NCBI RefSeq assembly: GCF_014518425.1
Contig: NZ_JACVCU010000001.1
Coordinates: forward strand, 682,001-746,000
Source: Terrabacter sp. MAHUQ-38
GTDB taxonomy: Bacteria > Actinomycetota > Actinomycetes > Actinomycetales > Dermatophilaceae
Direction of reading: 5' to 3'
DNA: 64,000 bases
The position numbers were made by a program, and so were the translations under genes. Under the pieces are notes generated by a model. The model searched no databases and was not told where the DNA came from. It was given only the letters and a program-made list of their open reading frames with translations. Within the stretch, counting starts at the first letter, position 1, and each line of letters starts with the position of its first letter. Shown here piece after piece: positions 8,063 to 16,647 of this stretch.

Positions 8063-9052
8063 TTGATCGAGTTCTTCAACACCCTGCTTCTCCCGATCAA
8101 GCTCGGTGAAGCCTGGGTCATGTTTGCCTGGCACTGGCTCTTCGACAAGATGGGGCTGCCGACGGGCTGGGCCTGGGCGATGTCGATCGTCGGCCTCACG
8201 GTCATCGTTCGTGTTCTGCTCATCCCGCTCTTCGTGCGGCAGATCCACTCGTCACGGCGGATGCAGCTCATCCAGCCGGAGATGCAGAAGATCCAGAAGA
8301 AGTACAAGGGCAAGCGCGACCCTGAGGCCCAGAAGGCGCAGCAGGCGGAGATCATGGATCTCTACCGCCGCACGGGCACCAACCCGTTCAGCAGCTGCCT
8401 GCCGATCCTGATCCAGAGCCCGTTCTTCTTCGCCCTGTTCCAGCTGCTCAACAACCTCAAGGCGCAGGCCGAGGGCAAGCCCGGCCATGACGCGATCGGG
8501 CCGATCACCAACACCGTCGCGGCACAGATCGAGAGCTCGACGATCTTCGGCGCCAAGCTCTCGGACGCCTTCATCATGCAGGGCGCGACCTCACCGCTCA
8601 GCACGAAGATCCTCACGGCGATCCTCATCATCCTCATGTCGGCGACGACGTTCACGACGCAGTACCAGCTGATGCGCAAGAACATGCCGGCGTCGGCCCT
8701 GGACAACCCGTTCGCCAAGCAGCAGAAGGTGCTGCTCTACCTGATGCCGATCTTCTTCGCGATCTCCGGCATCAACTTCCCGATCGGTGTCCTGCTCTAC
8801 TGGCTCACGACGAACCTCTGGACGATGGGCCAGCAGTTCTATGTCATCCGCAACATGCCTGCTCCGGGGTCCGAGGCCGAGGCGCGTCGCCGCGAGCGGC
8901 TCAAGAAGCGCGGCAAGGACATGGAGGAGCTGACGGTGCCCGGTCTCGGGTCCGACGACGAGGTCCCCGACGACGCCCCCAAGGCCGGGCAGCGGCAGCA
9001 GCCCAAGGGCAAGAAGCGCGCCAAGGCGCAGCCGCCCAAGAACCGTCGCTGA
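8063..9052 (+). CDS. yidC: Membrane protein insertase YidC/Oxa1
   Basis: YidC inserts and folds inner-membrane proteins alone or with SecYEG. The protein has 329 residues from an unusual TTG start at 8063, supported by AGAGGA ten bases upstream. It has the five-helix Gram-positive YidC2 layout: a hydrophobic start, then the helix containing the catalytic-groove arginine (VIVRVLLIPLF), a basic coiled-coil hairpin (KIQKKYKGKRDPEAQKAQQ) and FSSCLPILIQSPFFFALF. There follow three further membrane segments and a basic Lys/Arg/Pro-rich tail for ribosome contact. The start of lipoprotein length typical of the Bacillus form is absent. Confidence 0.95.
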   Translation: MIEFFNTLLLPIKLGEAWVMFAWHWLFDKMGLPTGWAWAMSIVGLTVIVRVLLIPLFVRQIHSSRRMQLIQPEMQKIQKKYKGKRDPEAQKAQQAEIMDLYRRTGTNPFSSCLPILIQSPFFFALFQLLNNLKAQAEGKPGHDAIGPITNTVAAQIESSTIFGAKLSDAFIMQGATSPLSTKILTAILIILMSATTFTTQYQLMRKNMPASALDNPFAKQQKVLLYLMPIFFAISGINFPIGVLLYWLTTNLWTMGQQFYVIRNMPAPGSEAEARRRERLKKRGKDMEELTVPGLGSDDEVPDDAPKAGQRQQPKGKKRAKAQPPKNRR

Positions 9053-9067
9053 CGGTTCTCCACATAC

Positions 9068-9119
9068 TTGTCCACACTGCCTTTGGGCCTCTGACCTGCG
9101 GAGACGTACGTTATCCACA
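9068..9119 (+). promoter_or_regulatory. Two DnaA boxes between yidC and jag
   Basis: TTGTCCACA lies at 9068-9076 and TTATCCACA at 9111-9119, both perfect boxes in the same orientation, within a 96-base intergenic gap. They could place jag-rsmG-parAB under DnaA control or act as DnaA titration sites. Confidence 0.65.
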
Positions 9120-9148
9120 GACTGGCCCGGGTTCACGAAGGAGTATCC

Positions 9149-9871
9149 ATGAGCGACACGCAGGCCACCGACGTCGAGACCCCCGCCGACGTGACGGAAC
9201 CCCCCACCACCGAGAGCGCAGCCCCGGCGACTGAGGTCGCCGACGCGCCCGCGGCGCCGGTCGTCGAGGACGATCTCGGCCCGCAGTCGGGCGACTCGGA
9301 GATCGCGGAGGCCGAGGGCGCCGACGGTGCTGAGGGCGATGACGGTGCTGAGGGCGCCGACGGTGCAGCCCCCGCGTCCGACAAGTCGGACAAGAAGTCA
9401 CGCGTCCGGCAGCTCGAGCGGGAGGGCGAGGTTGCGGCCGACTTCCTCGAGACCCTCCTCGACATCGCCGACCTCGACGGTGACATCGACGTCGACGTCG
9501 ATGGTGACCGTGCCGCCATCGCGATCGTCGACTCCGACGAGGGCCGCGTGCCACGCCGGCTCGTCGGCACCGACGGCAAGGTCCTCGAGGCGCTCCAGGA
9601 GCTGACTCGTCTGGCCGTGCAGGCCGAGACCGGTGAGCGCAGCCGACTCATGCTCGACATCGCTGGTCACCGGGCGCAGCGGCGCTCCGCGCTCGTCGAG
9701 CTCGCCAAGGCGGCGATCGGCGAGGTCAAGAAGTCGGGCACGAAGCAGTCGCTCGAGGCGATGACCGCCTTCGAGCGCAAGGTCGTGCACGACGAGGTCG
9801 CTGCCGCCGGTCTGGTCTCCGAGTCCGAGGGCGTCGACCCCCACCGGCACGTCGTCATCCTTCCTGCGTGA
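9149..9871 (+). CDS. jag: Jag/KhpB RNA-binding protein (KH and R3H domains)
   Basis: This is a 240-residue cytoplasmic RNA-binding protein. The N-terminal 80 residues are acidic and low-complexity (repeats such as EGADGAEGDDGAEGADG). A Jag KH domain follows at about 85-165, with a GxxGxxL loop read as GTDGKVLEAL. The C-terminal R3H motif appears in AMTAFERKVVHD. KhpB partners with KhpA in other Gram-positives to regulate mRNAs and cell envelope growth. It lies between yidC and rsmG, as in other actinobacteria. The Jag_N domain of firmicutes is missing. Confidence 0.93.
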   Translation: MSDTQATDVETPADVTEPPTTESAAPATEVADAPAAPVVEDDLGPQSGDSEIAEAEGADGAEGDDGAEGADGAAPASDKSDKKSRVRQLEREGEVAADFLETLLDIADLDGDIDVDVDGDRAAIAIVDSDEGRVPRRLVGTDGKVLEALQELTRLAVQAETGERSRLMLDIAGHRAQRRSALVELAKAAIGEVKKSGTKQSLEAMTAFERKVVHDEVAAAGLVSESEGVDPHRHVVILPA

Positions 9872-9876
9872 CCGCT

Positions 9877-9898
9877 CCTCGTTTCACGTGAAACGAGG
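9877..9898. other. parS site 1 (22-base palindrome)
   Basis: The core GTTTCACGTGAAAC at 9881-9894 is the near-universal ParB binding and loading site. The flanks extend it to a perfect 22-base palindrome. It sits between jag and the start of rsmG. Confidence 0.93.
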
Positions 9899-9941
9899 CG
9901 GCGAGCCAGCAGTTCGCCGGCACACCCCGAGGAGTGAGCGC

Positions 9942-10733
9942 GTGGCCCACGATGCTCTGGAACCGGCCGCGCCACCGAAGGCCCCCCCGGCTGCTGCCAC
10001 CGTCTTCGGTGAGCGACTCGAGCTGGCGGAGCAGTTCGTTGCCGTCCTCGCCGACACCGGCATCACGCACGGGCTGATCGGTCCCCGAGAAGCGCCGCGG
10101 CTCTGGGACCGACACGTGCTCAACTGCGCCGTCGTCCAGGAGGCGATCCCGGTCACGGAGGCCACCCAGCGCGTCATCGACGTCGGCTCAGGGGCGGGAC
10201 TACCGGGTCTCGCCCTGGCCATCGCCCGCCCGGACCTCGAGCTCCACCTGGTCGAACCCCTCGCGCGCCGCACTGGTTGGTTGTCGGGGACGGTCGCTCA
10301 GCTGGGCCTCGCGAACGTCACCGTCCACACGGCGCGGGCCGAGGCCATGTGGGACGAGATCGACGCGCCGTGGGTCACGGCCCGCGCGGTGTCGCGCATC
10401 GTGCAGCTTGCCGAGTGGACGCTCCCACTTCTGACGGCCGGTGGCAGTCTGCTCGCGCTCAAGGGTTCTCGGGCGGCGGACGAGCTGGAGGAGGGCCGCG
10501 CGGCCCTGACTCGACTGGGAGTCGTCGATGCCGGCGTCGAGGCCTGCGGCACGGACCTGCTCGACGAGCCGACCCTCGTCCTGCGCGCCACCATCGGTGA
10601 CGTCGTCGACCGGCGGCGCTTTCGTTCCCGACAGCCTTCGAGTGCCGGATCCGCCCGGCGAAGGGCGGATCGGCCACGTGGTGCACGACGCTCCGGCCCG
10701 GCGGCGGGCGACCGTCCGCACCATCAGCCATGA
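9942..10733 (+). CDS. rsmG: 16S rRNA (guanine-N7)-methyltransferase RsmG
   Basis: RsmG (GidB) methylates G527 of 16S rRNA using S-adenosylmethionine, and loss gives low-level streptomycin resistance. The GTG at 9942 was chosen because GAGGAG (9929-9934) precedes it by 7 bases. An earlier in-frame start would overlap parS. The 263-residue protein has the SAM motif VIDVGSGAGLPGLALAI at about residues 70-86, then FLL-like substrate elements and LALKGSRA. The last 40 residues are an Arg/Pro/Ser-rich tail beyond the normal domain. It is followed after 79 bases by parA. Confidence 0.94.
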   Translation: MAHDALEPAAPPKAPPAAATVFGERLELAEQFVAVLADTGITHGLIGPREAPRLWDRHVLNCAVVQEAIPVTEATQRVIDVGSGAGLPGLALAIARPDLELHLVEPLARRTGWLSGTVAQLGLANVTVHTARAEAMWDEIDAPWVTARAVSRIVQLAEWTLPLLTAGGSLLALKGSRAADELEEGRAALTRLGVVDAGVEACGTDLLDEPTLVLRATIGDVVDRRRFRSRQPSSAGSARRRADRPRGARRSGPAAGDRPHHQP

Positions 10734-10812
10734 TCGTGACCAGACCATTTCGATGGTCGCTCCGCGCGAAGGTCCACGCGGTTCGACCCTCAACCTCGGA
10801 GGTGCTGTCCCC

Positions 10813-12402
10813 GTGACGATGTCGACCAACCTGGGCTGGCCGAGCGAACCTGAGCCGGGCCCAGAGCATCGGCGTCTGGGCTGGCTCGCGCGCATGTTGG
10901 GTGTTTCACGTGAAACGAGCGGCGCGACCGCGATGGGCGGCGAGGACGGGCACCCGGTTGCCGACGACACCTCGCGCGTGGCAGCGGGTGAGGCCGAGGC
11001 AACGCCCGCCGGCCCGTCACCCGCCCAGGACGAAGGGGCCGCGAGCGAGGCCGCGCTCGTGGAGTCACCGACCGAGGCACCCGGGCCTACTGCGGATGCC
11101 GGGCTCGACCAGAGCCCCCCTCAACTGGAGGCCGAGGCCACCCCTGAGGGCGCTTCCGAAGGGGACCCCTCGCCCGCAGACGGCGGCACCGACACTCGCG
11201 CGGCAGCGGCGCAAGTCCCGGAGGACAGCACTTCGGCGGACCGGTCCGCGTCCTCGGGCGAGACGCCGCGGGTCTCGGAGCAGGGGGGTTCGGCGGCGGA
11301 GGCAGACCGGAAACCGCCTGTGGACAACGCGGTGGACGAGACGTCCGAATCCAGCGTTGTTGAACGGAGAATCGACTCGTCCGAGGCTGGGGACAACATT
11401 GTGGACGAGCACGCGCGCGACCGGTCAGCGCGCCTGGGCTCCGACGCTCTCCCCGAGGCGAGGCTTCACGCCGAGCACTCCGACAGGGCCGACCGCGACG
11501 CACTCGCCGCCGCCATCCCCACCCCGGGGGACGACACACCCTTGGCGCGCGAGCTCGCCGAGAACGCTCGTCGACGCATCCAGCTGACCGGACGTCGGTT
11601 CCCCAAGCCGGAGTCACCGCGGGTACTCACCGTCGCCAACCAGAAGGGCGGCGTCGGCAAGACGACGACCACGGTGAACGTCGCTGCGGCTCTCGCGCAG
11701 TCCGGCCTCAAGGCCCTGGTCATCGATCTCGATCCCCAGGGCAACGCGAGCACCGCCCTGGGCATCGACCACCACGCCGAGGTCCCCTCGATCTACGACG
11801 TGCTCGTCGACGGCACCAAGCTGCTTGACGTGATCCAGCCGTGCACGACGGTCGAGAACCTCTTCTGCGCCCCGGCCACCATCGATCTCGCCGGCGCGGA
11901 GATCGAGCTCGTGTCTCTCGTCGCCCGTGAGTCGCGGCTTGAGAAGGCGATCGCCGCCGCCGGCCAGCAGGGGCATGAGTTCGACTACATCCTCATCGAC
12001 TGCCCGCCAAGCCTCGGCCTGCTGACCGTCAACGCCATGGTGGCGGCCAGCGAGGTGTTCATCCCGATCCAGTGCGAGTACTACGCCCTCGAGGGTCTCT
12101 CGCAGCTGCTCAAGAACATCGACCTGGTACGGGTACACCTCAACCCCTCGCTCCACGTCTCGACGATCCTGCTGACGATGTACGACGGGCGAACGCGCCT
12201 GTCGGCGCAGGTGGCGGACGAGGTCAGGGAGCACTTTCCCGAGCAGGTGCTTCGCACGACGGTCCCGAGGTCGGTCCGCGTGTCGGAGGCGCCGAGCTTC
12301 GGCGAGACGGTGATGACCTACGACCCCGCGAGCAGCGGTGCCCTCGCGTACCTCGAAGCAGCGGGTGAGATGGCCGACCGAGGTGCAGCTGGCCGCACCT
12401 GA
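10813..12402 (+). CDS. parA: Chromosome partitioning ATPase ParA with long N-terminal extension
   Basis: This deviant-Walker ATPase drives segregation of ParB-bound origins. The GTG at 10813 follows GGAGG (10798-10802) by 10 bases, and ATG 10819 is in frame as an alternative. The ATPase core starts at about residue 265, with Walker A KGGVGKTT at residues 278-285, DLDPQGNAS, and the switch IDCPPSLGLLT. The core matches ordinary ParA. Before it lie about 265 residues rich in Glu, Ala, Ser and Pro, probably disordered, with no recognised domain. The DNA for this extension contains parS site 2 and DnaA-box-like sites, so part of it may exist as DNA signal. A shorter start cannot be excluded, but no good ribosome-binding site was seen further in. 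Confidence 0.93.
   Translation: MTMSTNLGWPSEPEPGPEHRRLGWLARMLGVSRETSGATAMGGEDGHPVADDTSRVAAGEAEATPAGPSPAQDEGAASEAALVESPTEAPGPTADAGLDQSPPQLEAEATPEGASEGDPSPADGGTDTRAAAAQVPEDSTSADRSASSGETPRVSEQGGSAAEADRKPPVDNAVDETSESSVVERRIDSSEAGDNIVDEHARDRSARLGSDALPEARLHAEHSDRADRDALAAAIPTPGDDTPLARELAENARRRIQLTGRRFPKPESPRVLTVANQKGGVGKTTTTVNVAAALAQSGLKALVIDLDPQGNASTALGIDHHAEVPSIYDVLVDGTKLLDVIQPCTTVENLFCAPATIDLAGAEIELVSLVARESRLEKAIAAAGQQGHEFDYILIDCPPSLGLLTVNAMVAASEVFIPIQCEYYALEGLSQLLKNIDLVRVHLNPSLHVSTILLTMYDGRTRLSAQVADEVREHFPEQVLRTTVPRSVRVSEAPSFGETVMTYDPASSGALAYLEAAGEMADRGAAGRT
10903..10916. other. parS site 2, inside parA
   Basis: GTTTCACGTGAAAC lies inside the parA coding sequence and is translated in frame as part of VSRET. 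It is a perfect core match. Confidence 0.9.
11319..11408 (-). promoter_or_regulatory. DnaA-box-like sites inside the parA 5' coding region
   Basis: A perfect minus-strand box, TGTGGACAA, is at 11319-11327 and a one-mismatch box, TGTGGACGA, at 11400-11408. Both fall in the low-complexity extension. They may titrate DnaA, but chance occurrence from VDN/VDE codons is possible. Confidence 0.4.
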
Positions 12403-12421
12403 CCGGCCAGGACCCAGCGAG

Positions 12422-12453
12422 CGGGACCGTCACCACGAGAGGTGACGGTCCCG
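12422..12453. terminator. Hairpin after parA abutting parS
   Basis: GGGACCGTCACC (12423-12434) pairs perfectly with 12441-12452 across a 6-base loop, and one more pair is possible with the first base of parS site 3. It lies 20 bases after the parA stop. It has no long T-run, only GTTTC, so it is either a terminator or a structure shielding parS from read-through. Confidence 0.6.
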
Positions 12454-12466
12454 TTTCACGTGAAAC
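12453..12466. other. parS site 3
   Basis: This is a perfect GTTTCACGTGAAAC core directly following the parA hairpin, in the 347-base parA-parB gap. Confidence 0.92.
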
Positions 12467-12568
12467 AGGCAAGCCACCCGAGGTCGATGGACCCCCAGGG
12501 GAAAATGAGTGGGGTCTGTGGTGTGTCCAAGGAGCCTCGTGTCTCGCGGGCGACCGGGACTCGTCACC

Positions 12569-12582
12569 GTTTCACGTGAAAC
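12569..12582. other. parS site 4
   Basis: This is a perfect GTTTCACGTGAAAC core upstream of parB, 19 bases before site 5. Confidence 0.92.
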
Positions 12583-12594
12583 AGAACGTGACAC

Positions 12595-12622
12595 CCCTCC
12601 TGTTTCACGTGAAACAGGAGGG
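12595..12622. other. parS site 5 (28-base palindrome)
   Basis: The core at 12602-12615 is extended on both sides (CCCTCCT / AGGAGGG) into a perfect 28-base palindrome, the longest of the five sites. The remainder of 12403-12749 shows no gene. Confidence 0.93.
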
Positions 12623-12749
12623 AGCCATGCCGGCGAGACTCCTTCACCACCAAGGACATCCGGCTGTCGCTGCACGGGAGCTGACTGGCGACCACCTAGA
12701 CTGAGCGCCGGGCGCGATGGCCGCGTCGGTGACGGCAAGGGGTTGGCGA

Positions 12750-13907
12750 ATGGCGGAGAAGCGTCGAGCACTGGGTCGAGGCCTCGGGGCGCTCATCCCG
12801 AGCGCACCGAGCGGAGGCGCTGGCCGCCCCGTGGACGTCTTCTTCACGGAGCAGAAGCAGGCTGATCCTGTCACCCCCGCCGGCGAACCGGGCGATCCGG
12901 GCGATCCGGCCGCCGATCCGAACGCGTCCAACGGGTCCCACCGACCGGCGCACGCTCCCGGTGAGTTCAGCCCGGATGAGGTGGCGGACATCGCGGCCGA
13001 GGTCGCCTCCGGGTCCGCGGCCGCTGCGTCAGGTGCGGACGAAATGCCGGACGGCACCGGACTGGCCGTGGTGCCAGGTGCCGAGTTCGCGGAGATCGAC
13101 ATCGACTCGATCCGACCGAATCCGAAGCAGCCCCGCACGGTCTTCGACGAGGACCAGCTCGCCGAGCTCGTGCACTCGATCCGAGAGATCGGTGTGCTCC
13201 AGCCGATCGTGGTCCGCCGGATCCCGGCGGACCAGCTCGACGACGCCGAGGGCAAGACCTACGAGCTCATCATGGGCGAACGCCGCTGGCGAGCCTCCCA
13301 GGCGGCCGACCTCGGCGCGATCCCGGCGATCATCAAGGACACGAGCGACGACGACCTCCTTCGCGACGCCCTCCTGGAGAACCTGCACCGCAGCCAGCTC
13401 AACCCGCTCGAGGAGGCCGCGGCCTACCAGCAGCTGCTCGACGACTTCGGGTGCTCGCACGAGGAGCTGGCCACGCGCATCGGGCGATCGCGACCGCAGA
13501 TCTCCAACACGCTGCGCCTGCTCAAGCTGCCGCCACTCGTTCAGCGTCGTGTGGCCGCCGGCGTACTGAGCGCAGGCCACGCCCGCGCCCTGCTCGGCAT
13601 GGCCGACGGGGGAGCGATGGAGCGCATGGCGCAGCGGATCGTCGCCGAGGGGCTCTCCGTGCGCAACGTCGAGGAGCTGGTGGCGCTCGGTGAGGGCAAC
13701 GACGCCCCGAAGCCTCGGCGTCCGCGCGCGGGTGGACGTCACCCGCAGCTGGACGACTTCACCTCCGGCCTCTCGGACCACCTCGAGACCCGGGTCGCGA
13801 TCGCGCTCGGTCAGCGCAAGGGCAAGATCACGGTCGAGTTCGCCTCGATGGAGGATCTCCGGCGCATCCTCGGCCTGATGGGTATGGCGAGCCCGAGCCG
13901 CGACTGA
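12750..13907 (+). CDS. parB: Chromosome partitioning protein ParB (CTPase)
   Basis: ParB binds parS, hydrolyses CTP and spreads as a DNA-sliding clamp. It has 385 residues. The ATG at 12750 follows AAGGGG by 7 bases and gives the typical actinobacterial start [17 protein letters not shown], whose Arg-rich LGRGLGALI region contacts ParA. A low-complexity linker covers about 30-110. The ParB/Srx CTPase domain begins at [14 protein letters not shown] and includes GERRWRAS. The helix-turn-helix is [19 protein letters not shown]. The C-terminal dimerisation domain ends the protein. Three parS sites lie immediately upstream. Confidence 0.97.
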   Translation: MAEKRRALGRGLGALIPSAPSGGAGRPVDVFFTEQKQADPVTPAGEPGDPGDPAADPNASNGSHRPAHAPGEFSPDEVADIAAEVASGSAAAASGADEMPDGTGLAVVPGAEFAEIDIDSIRPNPKQPRTVFDEDQLAELVHSIREIGVLQPIVVRRIPADQLDDAEGKTYELIMGERRWRASQAADLGAIPAIIKDTSDDDLLRDALLENLHRSQLNPLEEAAAYQQLLDDFGCSHEELATRIGRSRPQISNTLRLLKLPPLVQRRVAAGVLSAGHARALLGMADGGAMERMAQRIVAEGLSVRNVEELVALGEGNDAPKPRRPRAGGRHPQLDDFTSGLSDHLETRVAIALGQRKGKITVEFASMEDLRRILGLMGMASPSRD

Positions 13908-13919
13908 CCGCGAGGCTGC

Positions 13920-15359
13920 TCACAACCACGCAGGGGGGCGGGGGAGTCGCACGACAGTGAGCTCGTCGACCCGCAGCACGTCGGCCTTCGGCTGCAGCGC
14001 GACCGCCTCGGCGATGGAGTCGCAGTCGAGCGGCTTGCACCAGCGGGGGTAGATGCCGCGCTGGTCGTAGAGCATCTGCTGGATGGTCACTGCGGTCATG
14101 TTGCCCGCCGCTGACTTTCGCAGTCGGGGTTCCATCCACATGACCACGCGGTCGGTGGGGTGTTCGGCCACGACGGAGGCTACGTCGGAGACGATGGCGT
14201 CGTACTGGACTCGCGTCGCCTGGTGCTCGCCCAGGTCACTGCGCCACGTGAGGCCGCCCACGACGGCCAGGCCCACCAGCGCCACCACCCCCAGCCGGCG
14301 GGAGGTGCCAGTTCCCTTGAGCAGCAGCACGGCTGGCATGAACGCCGCAGGCCAGGCCCACAGCGAGGCGCGAGGGCCGGCGACGACTCCGGAGTAGACG
14401 GTCTGAGCGGCCTCGAGACCGACGACCACCCCCACGCCCGCCAGTGCGACCAGGGCCGGCCTGCGGGTAGACGCGTCCAGGACTGCCAGGAGCAGACACG
14501 CGAGTGAGATGACGCCGGCCCAGCCCAGCACCGAGCAGACGTTGGCGAACTGGTGCCCGTAGCGCGCGAGGTTCTCGGTCAGGGTGTCGAGGCTGACGAG
14601 AGGGTTGGGGCCGCGCCACGCGGAGATCGTGATCCCGAACTCACCGAACGCAAACCAGTTGAAGGTGTAGACGGTCAGGACTCCGACGCCGTACGCGAGG
14701 ATGAAACCCGCGGCGAGCAGGGCGAGACGGCGTACGCGGGAACGTAGCTCGGCGACCACGAGGCAGAGGAAGACCGGGGCCGCGACGGGCGGGTAGGACA
14801 GGACCGACAAGGCGACGAACAGCAGGAGCCACGCTGACATGGTGAGCCGCCTGCGTCTCGCCCAAGGGAGCGTCCACGCGGCGGTGGCAGCGACGATCAT
14901 CGACGCCGACAGGGTGCCGGGCCAGTAGGTCAGTCGCACCCAGATCGGCGAGACGAAGGCCGCGAGCGTCGCGACGAAGATGGCGCCGGGGTTGCGCAGG
15001 CGGAAGAAGCGGATGAAGCCGCACGTGAAGGCGCAGTGGGCGGCGAAGAACACGATCGACGCGACGACGATCGAGGTCCACTGGCCGATGAGGACCCAAT
15101 AGACGGTGTTGAGCCACCGCCCCTCGAAACGGTTCCGGGCGAACTGTCCGGACGAGCCGGGCGCGTCCCCCGGAAGCATGGACATCCAGTCGTCGTGCCG
15201 GATGAACGGGTGGAAGACCTGCAGCAAGACGCCCGTGGCGAGAGTCCCGACGATCAGGGCAGCGAGCATGGCGGCCCAGCTCGGCGCAGACCGGCGCACC
15301 GTCACATTCGGACGGTCGGTGGCCGACGGATCGGCCACGAGGCGCGCAGTGTCACTCAT
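13920..15359 (-). CDS. Polytopic membrane protein, GtrII/GT-C-like (function unassigned)
   Basis: This is a 479-residue protein with roughly ten membrane segments. The start at 15359 gives MSDTARLVADPSATDRPN, a short cytoplasmic head, then a first helix at about 30-50 ending before HPFIRHDDW. An Asp-containing first outer loop followed by many helices recalls GT-C glycosyltransferases and GtrII-type glucosyltransferases, but no decisive motif was recognised. A periplasmic C-terminal tail of about 110 residues contains two close cysteines (WCKPLDCDS). It is convergent with parB, with only 12 bases between stops. No operon partner is evident. Confidence 0.65.
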   Translation of the reverse strand: MSDTARLVADPSATDRPNVTVRRSAPSWAAMLAALIVGTLATGVLLQVFHPFIRHDDWMSMLPGDAPGSSGQFARNRFEGRWLNTVYWVLIGQWTSIVVASIVFFAAHCAFTCGFIRFFRLRNPGAIFVATLAAFVSPIWVRLTYWPGTLSASMIVAATAAWTLPWARRRRLTMSAWLLLFVALSVLSYPPVAAPVFLCLVVAELRSRVRRLALLAAGFILAYGVGVLTVYTFNWFAFGEFGITISAWRGPNPLVSLDTLTENLARYGHQFANVCSVLGWAGVISLACLLLAVLDASTRRPALVALAGVGVVVGLEAAQTVYSGVVAGPRASLWAWPAAFMPAVLLLKGTGTSRRLGVVALVGLAVVGGLTWRSDLGEHQATRVQYDAIVSDVASVVAEHPTDRVVMWMEPRLRKSAAGNMTAVTIQQMLYDQRGIYPRWCKPLDCDSIAEAVALQPKADVLRVDELTVVRLPRPPAWL

Positions 15360-15550
15360 GCGGCTCCCAGGTCCTGTCGTGCCTTCCCCGTACCCATGCC
15401 CGTGCTCGTTCCCACGGTAACTCCGCAGCCCGGCCCGGACCTGCAGGTCCGCTGGGGAACCCCTGCTAGCCGTCGACGGGCCCACGTCGGGCAGGATCGG
15501 TCCTGCGGTTCCAGGCGGCGGGCCGGGGACGAGTGACGAAGAGGACGAGG

Positions 15551-16411
15551 ATGCCCGAGGGACACACCATCCATGCGTTGGCCGACCGCCTCGAGAGGGC
15601 CTTCCGCAGCCACCGCATCGAGGCCACGAGCCCACAGGGTCGGTTCGCCGCCGACGCCGAGCACCTCGACGGGCAGGTGCTCGAGCGAGCCCAGGCCTGG
15701 GGCAAGCACCTCTTCGTGGAGATCGGGGCGGTCAATCTCCACGTGCACCTCGGGCTCATCGGACAGTTCGCCGTGAAACCCCTCGGGGGTATGCCGCCAC
15801 CGGCGCCGGTGGGAGCCGTACGCCTGCGCCTCGTCGGGCCGGAGCACTGGGCGGACCTGCGGGGCCCGATGATCTGCACGCTCGTCGACCGATCGCGCCA
15901 GCGTGAGATCGTCTCCACGCTCGGCCCTGACCCGCTTCGGCGCGCCCAGCGACCGGAGACCGCCATGGTGCGAATCCGCAAGTCCCGTAAGGGAATCGGT
16001 GAACTCCTGATGGACCAGTCGGTCGTCTCAGGTGTCGGCAACGTGTACCGCTGCGAGGTGCTCCACCGACTCGAGGTCGACCCGTTCACTCCCGGGCGTG
16101 ACCTCGACCCGACGACGTGGGAGCAGATTTGGCAGGACCTCGTGCTCCTCATGCCGCTGGGGCGGACGTTCTCGCAGATCATCACGATGCCCAACCAGGT
16201 GACGGCCGCGAGCCGGGCCCGACGGTCCGTCCGCACACGAGAGATCACCCGTCGGCTCACGGGGGAACGACTCGGCGACACGTTCGAGCGACGGTTCCTC
16301 GTCTACAAGCGCACCGGTGAGGCCTGCCCGCGCTGCGGCGCACCGATCCGGGACGCCCAGGTGTCGGGACGGACGCTCTACTGGTGTCCCGCCTGCCAGG
16401 TCCGCCACTGA
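15551..16411 (+). CDS. nei: Endonuclease VIII-like (Fpg/Nei) DNA glycosylase
   Basis: This base-excision-repair enzyme removes oxidised bases and cuts the resulting abasic site. It has 286 residues. The ATG at 15551 gives MPEGHTIH with catalytic Pro2 and Glu3 exposed after Met removal, which fixes this start over an upstream one. The H2TH region is near SVVSGVGNVYRCEVLH, with the conserved GVGN. The C-terminal zinc finger has CPRCGAPI and CPAC. Val/His after the N-terminal Glu-Gly suggests the Nei2 subgroup of actinobacteria rather than Fpg. The substrate preference is inferred. Confidence 0.92.
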   Translation: MPEGHTIHALADRLERAFRSHRIEATSPQGRFAADAEHLDGQVLERAQAWGKHLFVEIGAVNLHVHLGLIGQFAVKPLGGMPPPAPVGAVRLRLVGPEHWADLRGPMICTLVDRSRQREIVSTLGPDPLRRAQRPETAMVRIRKSRKGIGELLMDQSVVSGVGNVYRCEVLHRLEVDPFTPGRDLDPTTWEQIWQDLVLLMPLGRTFSQIITMPNQVTAASRARRSVRTREITRRLTGERLGDTFERRFLVYKRTGEACPRCGAPIRDAQVSGRTLYWCPACQVRH

Positions 16412-16647
16412 CGACCTGTACCTGGCGACCGAAAGCCCTTGGTGCACAACGGGTCTGGGGATCACCACCCGTCGAAGTGTGCGCGGGAGTGGCGTCGGTC
16501 AGCAGCTCGGACCTGAGGAGAATTCGACCGCCCCCGGCGGCACGGAGGTCGGCCAGCCGGTCGACGCCCTTCTCGTACTCAGGGTCACGCCCACGACGTC
16601 GCCGGCGCGAGGACACTCGAGCGGGCCCGGCGGCATACATTGGCGCC

